Positions 1 through 8,352 of a stretch of DNA of 61,053 nucleotides are shown piece by piece. Below the pieces are notes generated by a model. The model had not been told where the DNA came from. It worked only from the letters and a program-made list of their open reading frames with translations, and did no database searches. How positions within the stretch are numbered: position 1 is the first letter of the stretch; every line of letters begins with the position of its first letter. Source of the stretch: BOKV01 sp041739225 (GTDB taxonomy: Bacteria > Pseudomonadota > Alphaproteobacteria > Rhizobiales > Rhizobiaceae); the NCBI GenBank assembly GCA_041739225.1, contig JBGSOG010000105.1:1-61053 (forward strand), given 5' to 3'. Both the position numbers and the translations under genes were made by a program.

Positions 1-100
1 GTGTTGGCGCGCGGCTTGGTGTCAATGTTGGCTACCTGAAAATGAGCCGATTGCCCCGGATAAACCCGTTTTAGGCTCTGGGCGGATATTCCTGATTACA

Positions 101-120
101 ATGGCGCGGCAACGCGCCAT
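101..120 (+). terminator. GNRA-capped hairpin, possible terminator
   Basis: An 8-bp perfect stem (ATGGCGCG / CGCGCCAT) closes a GCAA tetraloop and is followed by a short T run (GCTGTTTTAA). It could end a plus-strand transcript entering from the left of the window, or be a structured leader of the gene at 219. The T run is short, so the terminator call is tentative. Nothing else is recognisable in bases 1-218. Confidence 0.4.
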
Positions 121-218
121 CGCTGTTTTAAGGTTAACAAGTTGTTGCAATGGCGTGGCAGTGCCATTCATGCAAATATCTGGAAATTCCCCAGGGTAAC
201 GCCATTCGGAGCGCGCCG

Positions 219-1496
219 GTGCTTGAAGCAATCCTCTATTTCATCCTCGGCTTTTTGGCAGCAGCATTGCTGGCGCTGATGGTATCCCCGGCGATCTGGA
301 ACCGTGCAGTGGTGCTGACCCGCAAGCGCATCGAGGCATCGGTGCCGCTAACCCTCAATGAAATTCAGGCCGACAAGGACCAGCTGCGGGCCGAGTTTGC
401 AATGTCGACGCGCCGACTGGAAATGAGTGTGGAAGAACTTCGCGAAAAAGCCTCGCGCCAGGTTATCGAAGTCAACCGCAAACGGGATGAATTGGCCAAA
501 CTTGCCGAGGAAAGCCGCGAACGCATCCAGACAATCGGCGAACTGGAAGCCCGCGCTTCCGACCTGCGTTCGCAGTTGCGCGAGCGCGAAGAACGGCTAT
601 CCATAACCACCCAACGACTCGAAGAAACACGCGCCAAGCTCGAAGAACGGGCACTTGAACTGGAAAATCTTCGCATGCGGGTTTCAGAGGCAGAAACCGA
701 TGCAGACAGCCGTCGTATCGAATTGGTTGCCAAGCAGACCGTTTTCGACTCGCTTTCCGACAAAGTTGGAGATTCCGAGCAGCGCGAGCGCGCCATGCGC
801 ATGGAATTTGCAGCGCTCAAGGAACAGCATTCCCGTGCCGTGGCTGATTTGGAGCGCGAGCGCAGCCGAAACGAGGACCTCGCCTCGCGCATAGCCCGGC
901 TGGACGGTCAGGTCAGCGACCGCGACGACAAATTGAACAGGCGCGAACGCGATCTTGCCCGCGCCCGTGATACCGCCGGATCGGACGAAGCAGCCAGTGC
1001 AAGCCTTGCCGCCGAACTGGTTCAGGAAAAGGCACGGGCTGTAGAACTGGAGGCAAGGCTGGCAAAAACTGCGCTGCAGATGGAAGCCCTGCTGAGCGAT
1101 GCCTCCAACGACAATGTCGAAAAGGCCATGGCCTCGATGAACGAAGACCGCTCGCGGCTGGAACGTGAACTTGCCGCAGTAACTGCCGAGCGCGACCTCC
1201 TGCGTGAAAACGTCGGTGGCCAGGCACGTGAAAAGAGCCGTGACTGGGAAGTGGAACGTCGTGAGAATGCCATTTTGCGCGAACGCATCAACGACATGGC
1301 AGCACAAGTAACAGCCATGACAGCAGCTCTGGAGGGCGAAGGCTCGCCAATCAATGCCATTCTCGCCAAATCGACGCGCAGCGAACTGGGCACCACTGCC
1401 AGAAAGGCACGCGACGACGAACAGGGTCAGCCGGTCACGCTGGCTGAGCGCATTCGCGCCTTGCAGGACTCAGCGCGACAGGGCAAGGCGCGCTGA
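219..1496 (+). CDS. Membrane-anchored long coiled-coil protein, function unknown
   Basis: The GTG start at 219 is chosen because GGAG lies seven bases upstream and the protein then begins directly with a hydrophobic segment (residues about 3-25); an ATG at 150 would add 23 residues of unlike character. The rest of the 425-residue product is almost entirely charged heptad-rich helix (Glu, Arg, Leu, Lys), a long cytoplasmic coiled coil behind one N-terminal membrane anchor. The N-terminal block after the anchor (PLTLNEIQADKDQLRAEFA) resembles proteins annotated as hypothetical throughout the Hyphomicrobiales. A scaffold or envelope-associated role is only a guess. The gene stands alone, 43 bases before the peroxidase gene. 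Confidence 0.8.
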   Translation: MLEAILYFILGFLAAALLALMVSPAIWNRAVVLTRKRIEASVPLTLNEIQADKDQLRAEFAMSTRRLEMSVEELREKASRQVIEVNRKRDELAKLAEESRERIQTIGELEARASDLRSQLREREERLSITTQRLEETRAKLEERALELENLRMRVSEAETDADSRRIELVAKQTVFDSLSDKVGDSEQRERAMRMEFAALKEQHSRAVADLERERSRNEDLASRIARLDGQVSDRDDKLNRRERDLARARDTAGSDEAASASLAAELVQEKARAVELEARLAKTALQMEALLSDASNDNVEKAMASMNEDRSRLERELAAVTAERDLLRENVGGQAREKSRDWEVERRENAILRERINDMAAQVTAMTAALEGEGSPINAILAKSTRSELGTTARKARDDEQGQPVTLAERIRALQDSARQGKAR

Positions 1497-1539
1497 CGCC
1501 CCCTTTGCCCTCGCTCCACAATGCCCTATTTTGTTGGGC

Positions 1540-2679
1540 ATGAGGACCTTCAAGCTCATTCTTGCGATGCTCCTGTGTTTCACTGCCCCGGCATTGGCGC
1601 AGGAAACGCCCGGCATTCTTTTGGCCGAACCGAAGCTCCCCGCATCTCCATACGTCTATGCAATCGAACTGCCACCGCATCTGCATGGGCTGCATAAACT
1701 CGAAACCACATCTCCAAACAGCGATGTGACAGAAACCGGCGCGGCCCTTGGACGGGTGCTTTTTCATGACAGGCAACTTTCCGAGAATGGTCTGGTGGCC
1801 TGTGCATCTTGCCATACGCAGGCGATTGGCTTTGATGATCCGACGCGGCTGTCCATTGGCTTCCAAGGCAAAGTTACCCGGCGCGGCGCAATGACCCTCG
1901 TCAATGCGCGGTTCAATCCAAATGGCCGCTATTTCCGCGACGAAAGGGCGGCTTCACTGGAAGAACAAGTGCTCGATCCATTCCATGACCCGATTGAAAT
2001 GGGCCTAAAGCCCGGTGAACTGGTCGAGCGGATCAATGCCAAAAACTGGTATGGTCCTTTGTTTCTTGCAGCCTTCGGGGATGAATTGGTGAGCGAAGCA
2101 CGCATTGCCTCAGCGCTGGCGCAATATGTCAGGTCAATTGTCAGCTATCGCTCGCGATACGATCAAGCGCGTGCCGAAGCAATCTCGGCAGACTTGCCGT
2201 TTGCGAAATTTTCGGCAGCAGAAAACCGCGGAAAATACTTGTTCTTTCGTTCGCGCGATCAAGGTGGGGCGGGCTGTTCCGCCTGTCACCAGAGCGAGGC
2301 ATTCGTGATGTTCGAGCCACAAAACAATGGTTTGGAAAATCTCGCCGACAGCCTTGATCTTGGCTTGGGCGAAATCACCGGTCAGCATACTGATCAGGGC
2401 AAGTTTCGGGCAGCTTCACTTCGCAACATCGCGGTAACTGCTCCGTACATGCATGACGGGCGGTTTTTCTCGCTCGAAGAAGTGGTCGCGCATTATTCGC
2501 AGGGCATCAAAGATCACCCAAATTTGTCCGCCAGTCTCCGCAACAAGGATGGCAGTCCTATTAGACTTGATTTCTCAAAAGAAGACATCGATGCCCTGGT
2601 TGCATTTCTCAAAACGCTGACCGACGACGAACTCAACTCTGACCCGAAATTTTCCGATCCGTTCCTGACAACCAAATAG
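1540..2679 (+). CDS. Di-haem cytochrome c peroxidase / MauG-family protein
   Basis: The ATG at 1540 begins a Sec signal peptide (ends near ALAQE, residue 21), so the 379-residue protein is periplasmic. Two CXXCH c-type haem sites are visible: CASCH at residues 88-92 and CSACH at 246-250, spaced as in bacterial di-haem peroxidases and MauG. These enzymes reduce hydrogen peroxide or perform haem-based oxidation of a partner protein. No methylamine dehydrogenase genes are nearby, so a MauG role proper is unlikely; a stress peroxidase or an unknown oxidase is more plausible. It converges with the gene ending at 2692, with only 12 bases between. Confidence 0.88.
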   Translation: MRTFKLILAMLLCFTAPALAQETPGILLAEPKLPASPYVYAIELPPHLHGLHKLETTSPNSDVTETGAALGRVLFHDRQLSENGLVACASCHTQAIGFDDPTRLSIGFQGKVTRRGAMTLVNARFNPNGRYFRDERAASLEEQVLDPFHDPIEMGLKPGELVERINAKNWYGPLFLAAFGDELVSEARIASALAQYVRSIVSYRSRYDQARAEAISADLPFAKFSAAENRGKYLFFRSRDQGGAGCSACHQSEAFVMFEPQNNGLENLADSLDLGLGEITGQHTDQGKFRAASLRNIAVTAPYMHDGRFFSLEEVVAHYSQGIKDHPNLSASLRNKDGSPIRLDFSKEDIDALVAFLKTLTDDELNSDPKFSDPFLTTK

Positions 2680-2691
2680 TGACCAAAGCAA

Positions 2692-3456
2692 TCAACGCAA
2701 CAGGCCGATGGCAAAATCCTTCATCAACGCGGCTACCGTGTTGTCACGCTCGGCAATGGCAGCGGCGAGCGCGCGGTCTGCCAGTTCCTGCGACTTTTTC
2801 TTGCCCAAAAGCCTGATGAACCCAGATTGGGTCTGCTTGAGCGCCAGCACCCGTTCACTGCGCCATTGAGGATCGATTTGCGGATCGGAAGCAGCAGCCA
2901 AAACCGAACGAAGTACCTTTTCCTGCTCATCTGCAATGGCCGCGAGAGCCGAACTCACCACGGGGCTGGATGGAGAATTTTCCTCCATCGCAACGGCTGA
3001 AACAGCGATTACCGAACCCAATTGAACGCGGAAATCGAAAAGCCGTGCAAGTTCGGGCTGAAAAGCAATGAAGTTGCGCGCGGCTTGCCCGCCGCTCAGG
3101 TCGGAGGAAAGCGATCGCGCCTTGATACCGGCGAGCAAATAGGCCCGGATCAAAGCGCCGGCACTGCGCTGCATGTCAAACAACAGTGACAATCCAGCCG
3201 CCACTTCGGCACCGCCGCTCGCAACAGAGTTGTCAAGTGCGGTTGAAAAAATCCGCGCTGTGTCCGGGTCGGAGAGCCTTGGCGCTGCCTCCGGTGTTGG
3301 CGCAGACTCTATGTCTGCCAGCAAGTCTCGCGCAGCCTCAATTGCCGCAAGTGCCTTGCCCTGGTCTACTTGTGCCAACGCAATTGTCGGCCCGGACACA
3401 AGCAAGAGCAGCAAAAAAAAGGTCTGGCCAAGTTTAGTCAATCGCGATTTTCGCAA
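2692..3456 (-). CDS. Predicted secreted all-helical protein, unknown
   Basis: The product (about 254 residues) opens with a basic stretch and a strong hydrophobic core ending in ALAQ, a Sec signal peptide. The mature part is rich in Ala, Leu and Ser and looks all-alpha; no catalytic motif is recognised. There is no ATG close to the signal peptide: TTG codons at 3456 and 3441 are the candidate starts, and the latter overlaps the stop of the upstream DUF6476 gene (ATTGACTAA). The start is therefore uncertain, but tight overlap implies co-translation with the membrane protein upstream. I do not recognise the family. Confidence 0.65.
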   Translation of the reverse strand: MRKSRLTKLGQTFFLLLLLVSGPTIALAQVDQGKALAAIEAARDLLADIESAPTPEAAPRLSDPDTARIFSTALDNSVASGGAEVAAGLSLLFDMQRSAGALIRAYLLAGIKARSLSSDLSGGQAARNFIAFQPELARLFDFRVQLGSVIAVSAVAMEENSPSSPVVSSALAAIADEQEKVLRSVLAAASDPQIDPQWRSERVLALKQTQSGFIRLLGKKKSQELADRALAAAIAERDNTVAALMKDFAIGLLR

Positions 3457-3808
3457 CTGTTCGGTTTTGGGCGAGGCTGTATACAAGAAGCTGCGCAGCG
3501 CCGTTTTCCAACTGGACCTGCAGCAGGACACGGTCGCCGTCCAGCGATGCGGACACAATTCGTGCGCCTTGCTCCAGATCAATCCGGCCTTCAAATCCTG
3601 GCTCTCCCGGTATTGCAAAGCCCTGCTGGGCAACATTTGTTGCATCGGGCGTTCCACCGATCTTGTAGACAATGGCGCCAAGCACGGCCATAAGGCCAGC
3701 CATCATGATCCCGATCGAAACAACGAGCAACCGCATCATCTTCCGCCGAACCTTTTCGGTCGCCGGATCGAGCGGTTTTTCGTCTTCGGCTTCCTGGATT
3801 GCACTCAT
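3434..3808 (-). CDS. DUF6476-family inner-membrane protein
   Basis: This is a 124-residue protein with a charged N-terminus, one transmembrane helix (residues about 26-48) and a soluble C-terminal domain of beta character, presumably periplasmic. It matches the small rhizobial family DUF6476 commonly found divergent to the RluA/RluD pseudouridine synthase gene, exactly the arrangement here (33 bases to the rluD start). Function is unknown. The downstream gene (2692-3456) overlaps its 3' end, so the two probably form an operon. Confidence 0.8.
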   Translation of the reverse strand: MSAIQEAEDEKPLDPATEKVRRKMMRLLVVSIGIMMAGLMAVLGAIVYKIGGTPDATNVAQQGFAIPGEPGFEGRIDLEQGARIVSASLDGDRVLLQVQLENGAAQLLVYSLAQNRTVAKIAID

Positions 3809-3840
3809 CTTGCGGCTCTTTTCGGGCGGAAAGGCATCTT

Positions 3841-4887
3841 GTGAGCGGGCTACCTAACCCGGTTGACGGTGAAGTGGAAGAGCAGGCCGAGAGCTTTGTC
3901 GTTGACGAAGCCTGTGCCGGCTTTCGTTTTGACGCCTGGCTGGCGGCTTTGATGCCGTCGCATGTTTCGCGTTCGCGCGTCAAACAACTGATCCTTGACA
4001 ACCAGGTCACGATCAACGGCGTGGCCTGCGATGCACCGAACAAACGGCTGCGCGAGGGCGATATCGTGGATATCACCATTCCGCCACCAGAGGATGCCGA
4101 GCCGCTGGGCGAGGACATTCCGCTGGATATATTGTTTGAAGATGACCACCTGATCGTCATCAACAAACCGGCTGGAATGGTGGTCCACCCTGCCCCGGGC
4201 AATTGGACGGGAACGCTGGTCAATGCGCTCATTCATCATTGCGGCGACAGCCTCAAGGGAATTGGCGGAGTACGCCGCCCTGGCATAGTCCACAGGCTCG
4301 ACAAGGACACATCTGGCATCATGGTGGTTGCCAAGACGCAAGAAGCGCATGCGGGCCTCTCTGCCCAGTTTGCCGACCATGGCCGCTCGGGGCCGCTGGA
4401 GCGCGCCTATCTTGCCTTTGTCTGGGGCGCGCCCGACCGAATGAAAGGCACCATTGAAGCCCATTTGGGCCGCTCTGGTACCAACCGGCTGAAACGGGCA
4501 GTCGTGCGCGAGGACAGCCATGATGCGCGCGAAGCGATCACGCACTACACTGTGCTGCGCCATCTCGACGGAATTGGCGACGGGCGCACCAATGCAAGTC
4601 TGGTTGAATGTCGGCTTGAGACCGGGCGAACCCACCAGATCAGGGTTCACATGGCTCATCTGGGCCATCCGCTGATAGGTGACCGCGAATACGGCATGCA
4701 TTTTGCCACCAAGGCAAACACATTGGACGAACCTGCCCGTACAGCTGTAAAATCATTTCACAGGCAGGCACTGCACGCTGCGGAACTGGGATTTGCCCAT
4801 CCCCTCAGCGGCGAAGAATTACACTTTTCAGCGCCGGTGCCGGAAGATTTTTCTGCATTGCTGTCGGCATTTGAAAAATCCCGTTAA
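3841..4887 (+). CDS. rluD: RluA/RluD-family 23S rRNA pseudouridine synthase
   Basis: The 348-residue protein starts at a GTG (3841) preceded by an AAAGG motif; the ATG at 3799 would lie inside the divergent gene and adds 14 unrelated residues. It has an N-terminal S4 RNA-binding domain (residues about 22-80) and a catalytic domain with the signature HRLDKDTSG (151-159), Asp154 being the predicted catalytic residue. The C-terminal RTHQIRVHM motif is also typical. RluD isomerises uridines of helix 69 in 23S rRNA, aiding ribosome assembly. Members of this family are hard to separate, so the exact target site is inferred. Confidence 0.92.
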   Translation: MSGLPNPVDGEVEEQAESFVVDEACAGFRFDAWLAALMPSHVSRSRVKQLILDNQVTINGVACDAPNKRLREGDIVDITIPPPEDAEPLGEDIPLDILFEDDHLIVINKPAGMVVHPAPGNWTGTLVNALIHHCGDSLKGIGGVRRPGIVHRLDKDTSGIMVVAKTQEAHAGLSAQFADHGRSGPLERAYLAFVWGAPDRMKGTIEAHLGRSGTNRLKRAVVREDSHDAREAITHYTVLRHLDGIGDGRTNASLVECRLETGRTHQIRVHMAHLGHPLIGDREYGMHFATKANTLDEPARTAVKSFHRQALHAAELGFAHPLSGEELHFSAPVPEDFSALLSAFEKSR

Positions 4888-4916
4888 GGCTCGGCTCGCC
4901 TTCATTACGGTTTTTT
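4881..4916 (+). terminator. Intrinsic terminator after rluD
   Basis: An inner stem AAGGC / GCCTT with a 7-base loop sits inside an outer CCGT / ACGG pairing and is followed immediately by six T residues at 4911-4916. The rluD stop codon lies within the 5' arm. Confidence 0.6.
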
Positions 4917-5033
4917 CATGCAATCGCCATCGCAATGCCTATATCATGGCAGCGAATAACCGACAGCGCTCTGCGTGTCGGCGCTGCAATCTGCCAACAT
5001 GGGGGTTGCAAAACGCAATTTGGAGGGTGCTGC

Positions 5034-5942
5034 ATGGCCCAGAACTTGCCAAGCATAGCTGCTGGTGAAAACGGACTTTCAAGATACCTTGAAGAGATCC
5101 GCCGGTTCCCGATGTTGGAGCCGGACGAAGAATACATGTTAGCCAAGCGCTATCAGGAACACGCTGACACCAGCGCGGCGCACAGGCTTGTCACAAGCCA
5201 TTTGCGGCTGGTTGCCAAGATTGCAATGGGCTACCGCGGCTATGGCCTGCCGGTCAGCGAAGTGATTTCAGAAGGCAATGTCGGCCTGATGCAGGCGGTA
5301 AAGAAATTCGAGCCGGACAAAGGTTTCCGCCTCGCTACCTATGCGATGTGGTGGATCAAGGCGGCGATACAGGAATATGTCTTGCGCTCGTGGAGCCTCG
5401 TCAAAATGGGGACCACCGCCAACCAGAAGCGGCTGTTCTTCAACCTGCGCAAAGCCAAAAGCCGCATCCAGGCCATCAACGAAGGTGATTTGCGCCCCGA
5501 TCAGGTCAAGCAGATAGCAACCCAGCTTGGCGTCAGCGAGGCTGAAGTGGTGTCCATGAACCAGCGCCTTTCCGGCGATGCGTCGCTCAACGCACCGATC
5601 AAGGCAGGCGAAGGCGAAAGTGGCGAATGGCAGGACTGGCTGGTTGATGAAAGCGAAAACGCCGAACAGGTGATGGTGCGTCAGGATGAACTGGAATCGC
5701 GCCGTGAAATGCTGAAGGACGCGCTTTCGCAGCTCAACGACCGCGAGAAAAGAGTATTCCTGGCACGTCGCCTTGAGGAAGAACCGGTTACCCTGGAAGA
5801 TTTGAGCCAGGAATTTGGCATCTCTCGCGAGCGGGTGCGCCAGATCGAGGTCCGTGCTTTTGAAAAGGTGCAAAAAGCAGTGAAATCAGCGGCGCGCGAC
5901 CAAAGCAAGGTTCGCGCCATCGAACATCAGCCGGGGGCATGA
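5034..5942 (+). CDS. rpoH: Heat-shock sigma factor RpoH (sigma-32)
   Basis: The 302-residue product directs RNA polymerase to heat-shock promoters. ATG 5034 follows TGGAGGG at the right distance; the in-frame ATG at 4935 lacks this. Region 2 includes LATYAMWWIKAAIQEYVLRS (promoter melting and -10 recognition), and a region 4 helix-turn-helix near the C-terminus carries VTLEDLSQEFGISRERVRQIE. The non-canonical spacer and length fit alphaproteobacterial RpoH proteins rather than RpoD. A CAGCGC/GCGCTG dyad in the 5' untranslated region (about 4964-4980) might form structure. Its likely target ftsH, with an RpoH-type promoter, is in this window. Confidence 0.95.
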   Translation: MAQNLPSIAAGENGLSRYLEEIRRFPMLEPDEEYMLAKRYQEHADTSAAHRLVTSHLRLVAKIAMGYRGYGLPVSEVISEGNVGLMQAVKKFEPDKGFRLATYAMWWIKAAIQEYVLRSWSLVKMGTTANQKRLFFNLRKAKSRIQAINEGDLRPDQVKQIATQLGVSEAEVVSMNQRLSGDASLNAPIKAGEGESGEWQDWLVDESENAEQVMVRQDELESRREMLKDALSQLNDREKRVFLARRLEEEPVTLEDLSQEFGISRERVRQIEVRAFEKVQKAVKSAARDQSKVRAIEHQPGA

Positions 5943-5950
5943 GCCCCCGG
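5931..5950. terminator. Strong hairpin between convergent rpoH and mscS-like genes
   Basis: CCGGGGGC (5931-5938), a 4-base loop, then GCCCCCGG (5943-5950): an 8-bp GC-only stem overlapping the rpoH stop codon. There is no T tract, but the position between convergent genes suits a terminator or transcript end-stabiliser. Confidence 0.6.
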
Positions 5951-5966
5951 GCGGCCCGGCGCCTGC

Positions 5967-8225
5967 CTATGCAGGCTTTGCCGCTGCTTCCGCCGCGACA
6001 ATGTCCACAGCTGCGGCGGCAATCTGCCGCTTGCCATCTTCGTCCAGGCTTGCCGCTCCTGGCCCGGCGATGTTCACCCTTACTTCGCGACGGGCGAATT
6101 CGATGCCGTTCTCGTCGAACATGCGCTGGATGCGGGCATAGACATCCTTGCGAACCATCCATTGCCGGCCGGGCTTGGCGGTGAACTTGCCACGAATGAC
6201 AATCCCGACGTCATTGACGTCGCCCACGCCCTGTAATTTGAACGTCTGCAGGATATCGGCAGCGTACGGTTCGTTGAGAATGTCCGCGCCGATGGTCTTG
6301 AATATCTTCTTGACCTTTTTCATGTCGGTGTTGAACGGCACGGTGAATTTCATCTTGACGATCACCCAGTCTCGCGAGGCATTGGTGACTTGCGCAATCT
6401 CGCCATAGGGTAATGTGTGGACCAGCCCTGACGCATGGCGCAGTTGCAGCGAACGGACGGAAATCTTCTCCACCGTGCCTTCCGTGCTTCCCACCACAAT
6501 GTATTCGCCAACCCGGAAGGCGTCATCAATCAGGAAGAACAGGCCTGAGACGATGTCTTTGACCAGCGTTTGCGCACCAAAGCCGATTGCAAGGCCCAAA
6601 ATGCCCGCACCTGCCAATAGCGGCGTGATGTCGATGCCGATCTGTCCCAGCGCCAACAGCAAGGTCATGATGACGATTGTTGCCTGCAACAACAGCCGCA
6701 GCAATGGCAACACCGTCGCCAGCCGCGATCCGGCAGCAGCGCCTTCACCTTCTCCCATCTCGTCGGAATGCACGGCGACTGGCAGGGATTCCTTCGACAA
6801 TTGCCGGTTGATCCATGACATGCTGAATTCCCAGACCAGATAGCCGGTCGCGGCAATCACCAGCGCTTGCACCAGATGACCGGCAAATTGCGCTCCCACC
6901 CCGGCTGCAGCGATGTTGGTGAAGCTGATTTCCCAGATGCGCGCCGTTACCAGCAGGGCCATGCCAAACACCAGGGTTCGCCCGATTCGCAGATAGGAAC
7001 GGTTGCTGGCCACAAGCGCCTGCTCGGCAAGGGTGCCCTCGCCGTGAATTTTGGGTGCCAACTGGCGAACCACGGCACGAATGGCGGTATCAAGGGCAGG
7101 TGTCAGCGCAAACAGCACGACGGTCAAATAGTGCCGTCCGCCAACCAGCAGGTCAAACCGCCCGATTGAAACCAGATATTCGACCAGCAACCACATGAAG
7201 GCAAGCAGCACCAACATGGCTGTGGGAAACCAGTGTGCTGCAAACTTTTCGATCGGCGTGATGTCTGCGTCCCAACCGGCCATCATCTGGCGCAATCCGT
7301 CGCGGTATTTCCAGACAATGAGCCCGATCCAAACGAAAATGATCAGAGTTGTCCAGGCACCAAGCCTCGTTTCACCCAGCGGCACACCGTTCCCAACCTG
7401 GAATTCCACAAGGAAAGCACCAAGACCCATGAAAGCGACGATTGCCACCTGGTGAATCCACAGCTTGCCGGCCGTGGCGTCATCGACATTGACCAGCCGC
7501 CACTCCGGGTTGCGTGGTGCCAACAAAACTCCGGTCAATTCCGCTGTCACCTTTGGCAGCACAACCAGACTGATCAGGAAATTGCGGGCAAAATCGCGCA
7601 TTTCCGGTGCTACAAACTGGCCAACAATCAGCTGTAGAACGATCAGCAGGATAATCAGATCGCCAAGATCGACCAGAATTCGACCTGTCAGGATCTTTGC
7701 CAGTTCCAGCAGCGAATCGGGCATCCCTTGGTTCCGGATGTGCTGCCGCCAGCTTCCGGCCAGACGGTTGAAAGCCATCCCGGCAGCCAGGCTGATCATC
7801 AATGCAATCGCCATGATCACAAAAGTGCGCCCTATCAATGGCCAGCCATGTTTTTCAATGAAATTGCCAGTTGCCCTGGCAATTCCGGGAATCACCAGCG
7901 GTGTGCGCGCAAAAGTGTCCCTGATCGAATAAAACACGCCCGAAGCGCCTTCTTTCACAGCGGCAACAAACCCCGTTCGCGCTGCTTCTTCGACACTGGC
8001 TGGTGCCTTTACTGCCAGCTTATCCAAAACTTCCACCAGTAGCTTGCGCGCATCGGCATCACTGATGGTGCTGACCAGATCGCGCACTCCGTCATGGGTC
8101 AACGGATCAGGCAGTTTGGGCATTTCTGACTGGCTGGCCGGGACATCGCCGCCCGTTCCGCTTTGCGCCCACACCGGCACGGCAAAAGCCAGCAGCAAGA
8201 CCAACGCAACCAACAATCGACGCAT
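5967..8225 (-). CDS. Large MscS-family mechanosensitive channel
   Basis: The 752-residue protein starts at ATG 8225 (GGGGGAAAT upstream) with a signal peptide ending near PVWAQ. A periplasmic helical domain of about 130 residues follows, then many transmembrane helices. The conserved MscS pore and beta domain is near residues 555-640, with GLAIGFGAQTLVKDIVSG (pore helix) and DDAFRVGEYI. MscS channels release solutes under hypo-osmotic shock. The size and extra helices place it with MscK/MscM-type expanded homologues rather than minimal MscS. It converges on rpoH; the divergent side is separated from the next minus-strand gene by 127 bases. Confidence 0.92.
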   Translation of the reverse strand: MRRLLVALVLLLAFAVPVWAQSGTGGDVPASQSEMPKLPDPLTHDGVRDLVSTISDADARKLLVEVLDKLAVKAPASVEEAARTGFVAAVKEGASGVFYSIRDTFARTPLVIPGIARATGNFIEKHGWPLIGRTFVIMAIALMISLAAGMAFNRLAGSWRQHIRNQGMPDSLLELAKILTGRILVDLGDLIILLIVLQLIVGQFVAPEMRDFARNFLISLVVLPKVTAELTGVLLAPRNPEWRLVNVDDATAGKLWIHQVAIVAFMGLGAFLVEFQVGNGVPLGETRLGAWTTLIIFVWIGLIVWKYRDGLRQMMAGWDADITPIEKFAAHWFPTAMLVLLAFMWLLVEYLVSIGRFDLLVGGRHYLTVVLFALTPALDTAIRAVVRQLAPKIHGEGTLAEQALVASNRSYLRIGRTLVFGMALLVTARIWEISFTNIAAAGVGAQFAGHLVQALVIAATGYLVWEFSMSWINRQLSKESLPVAVHSDEMGEGEGAAAGSRLATVLPLLRLLLQATIVIMTLLLALGQIGIDITPLLAGAGILGLAIGFGAQTLVKDIVSGLFFLIDDAFRVGEYIVVGSTEGTVEKISVRSLQLRHASGLVHTLPYGEIAQVTNASRDWVIVKMKFTVPFNTDMKKVKKIFKTIGADILNEPYAADILQTFKLQGVGDVNDVGIVIRGKFTAKPGRQWMVRKDVYARIQRMFDENGIEFARREVRVNIAGPGAASLDEDGKRQIAAAAVDIVAAEAAAKPA

Positions 8226-8352
8226 GATTTCCCCCGGCACCAAAGGACCAATCCCCGGCTTCTTATAGCCACGCAAACCGGGTTGCGCGAGGGGGAGTTG
8301 GTTTCAGGACTGTGCGAACTTCAAGACAGTTTGGCACCAGATGTCCGCAAGA

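Noticed and set aside
128..137. TTAAGGTTAA as a CtrA site
   Set aside because: The two TTAA halves are only two bases apart; CtrA needs a seven-base spacer.
4964..4980. CAGCGC/GCGCTG dyad upstream of rpoH as an RNA thermometer
   Set aside because: Only six base pairs, away from the Shine-Dalgarno sequence; insufficient to call a thermosensor.
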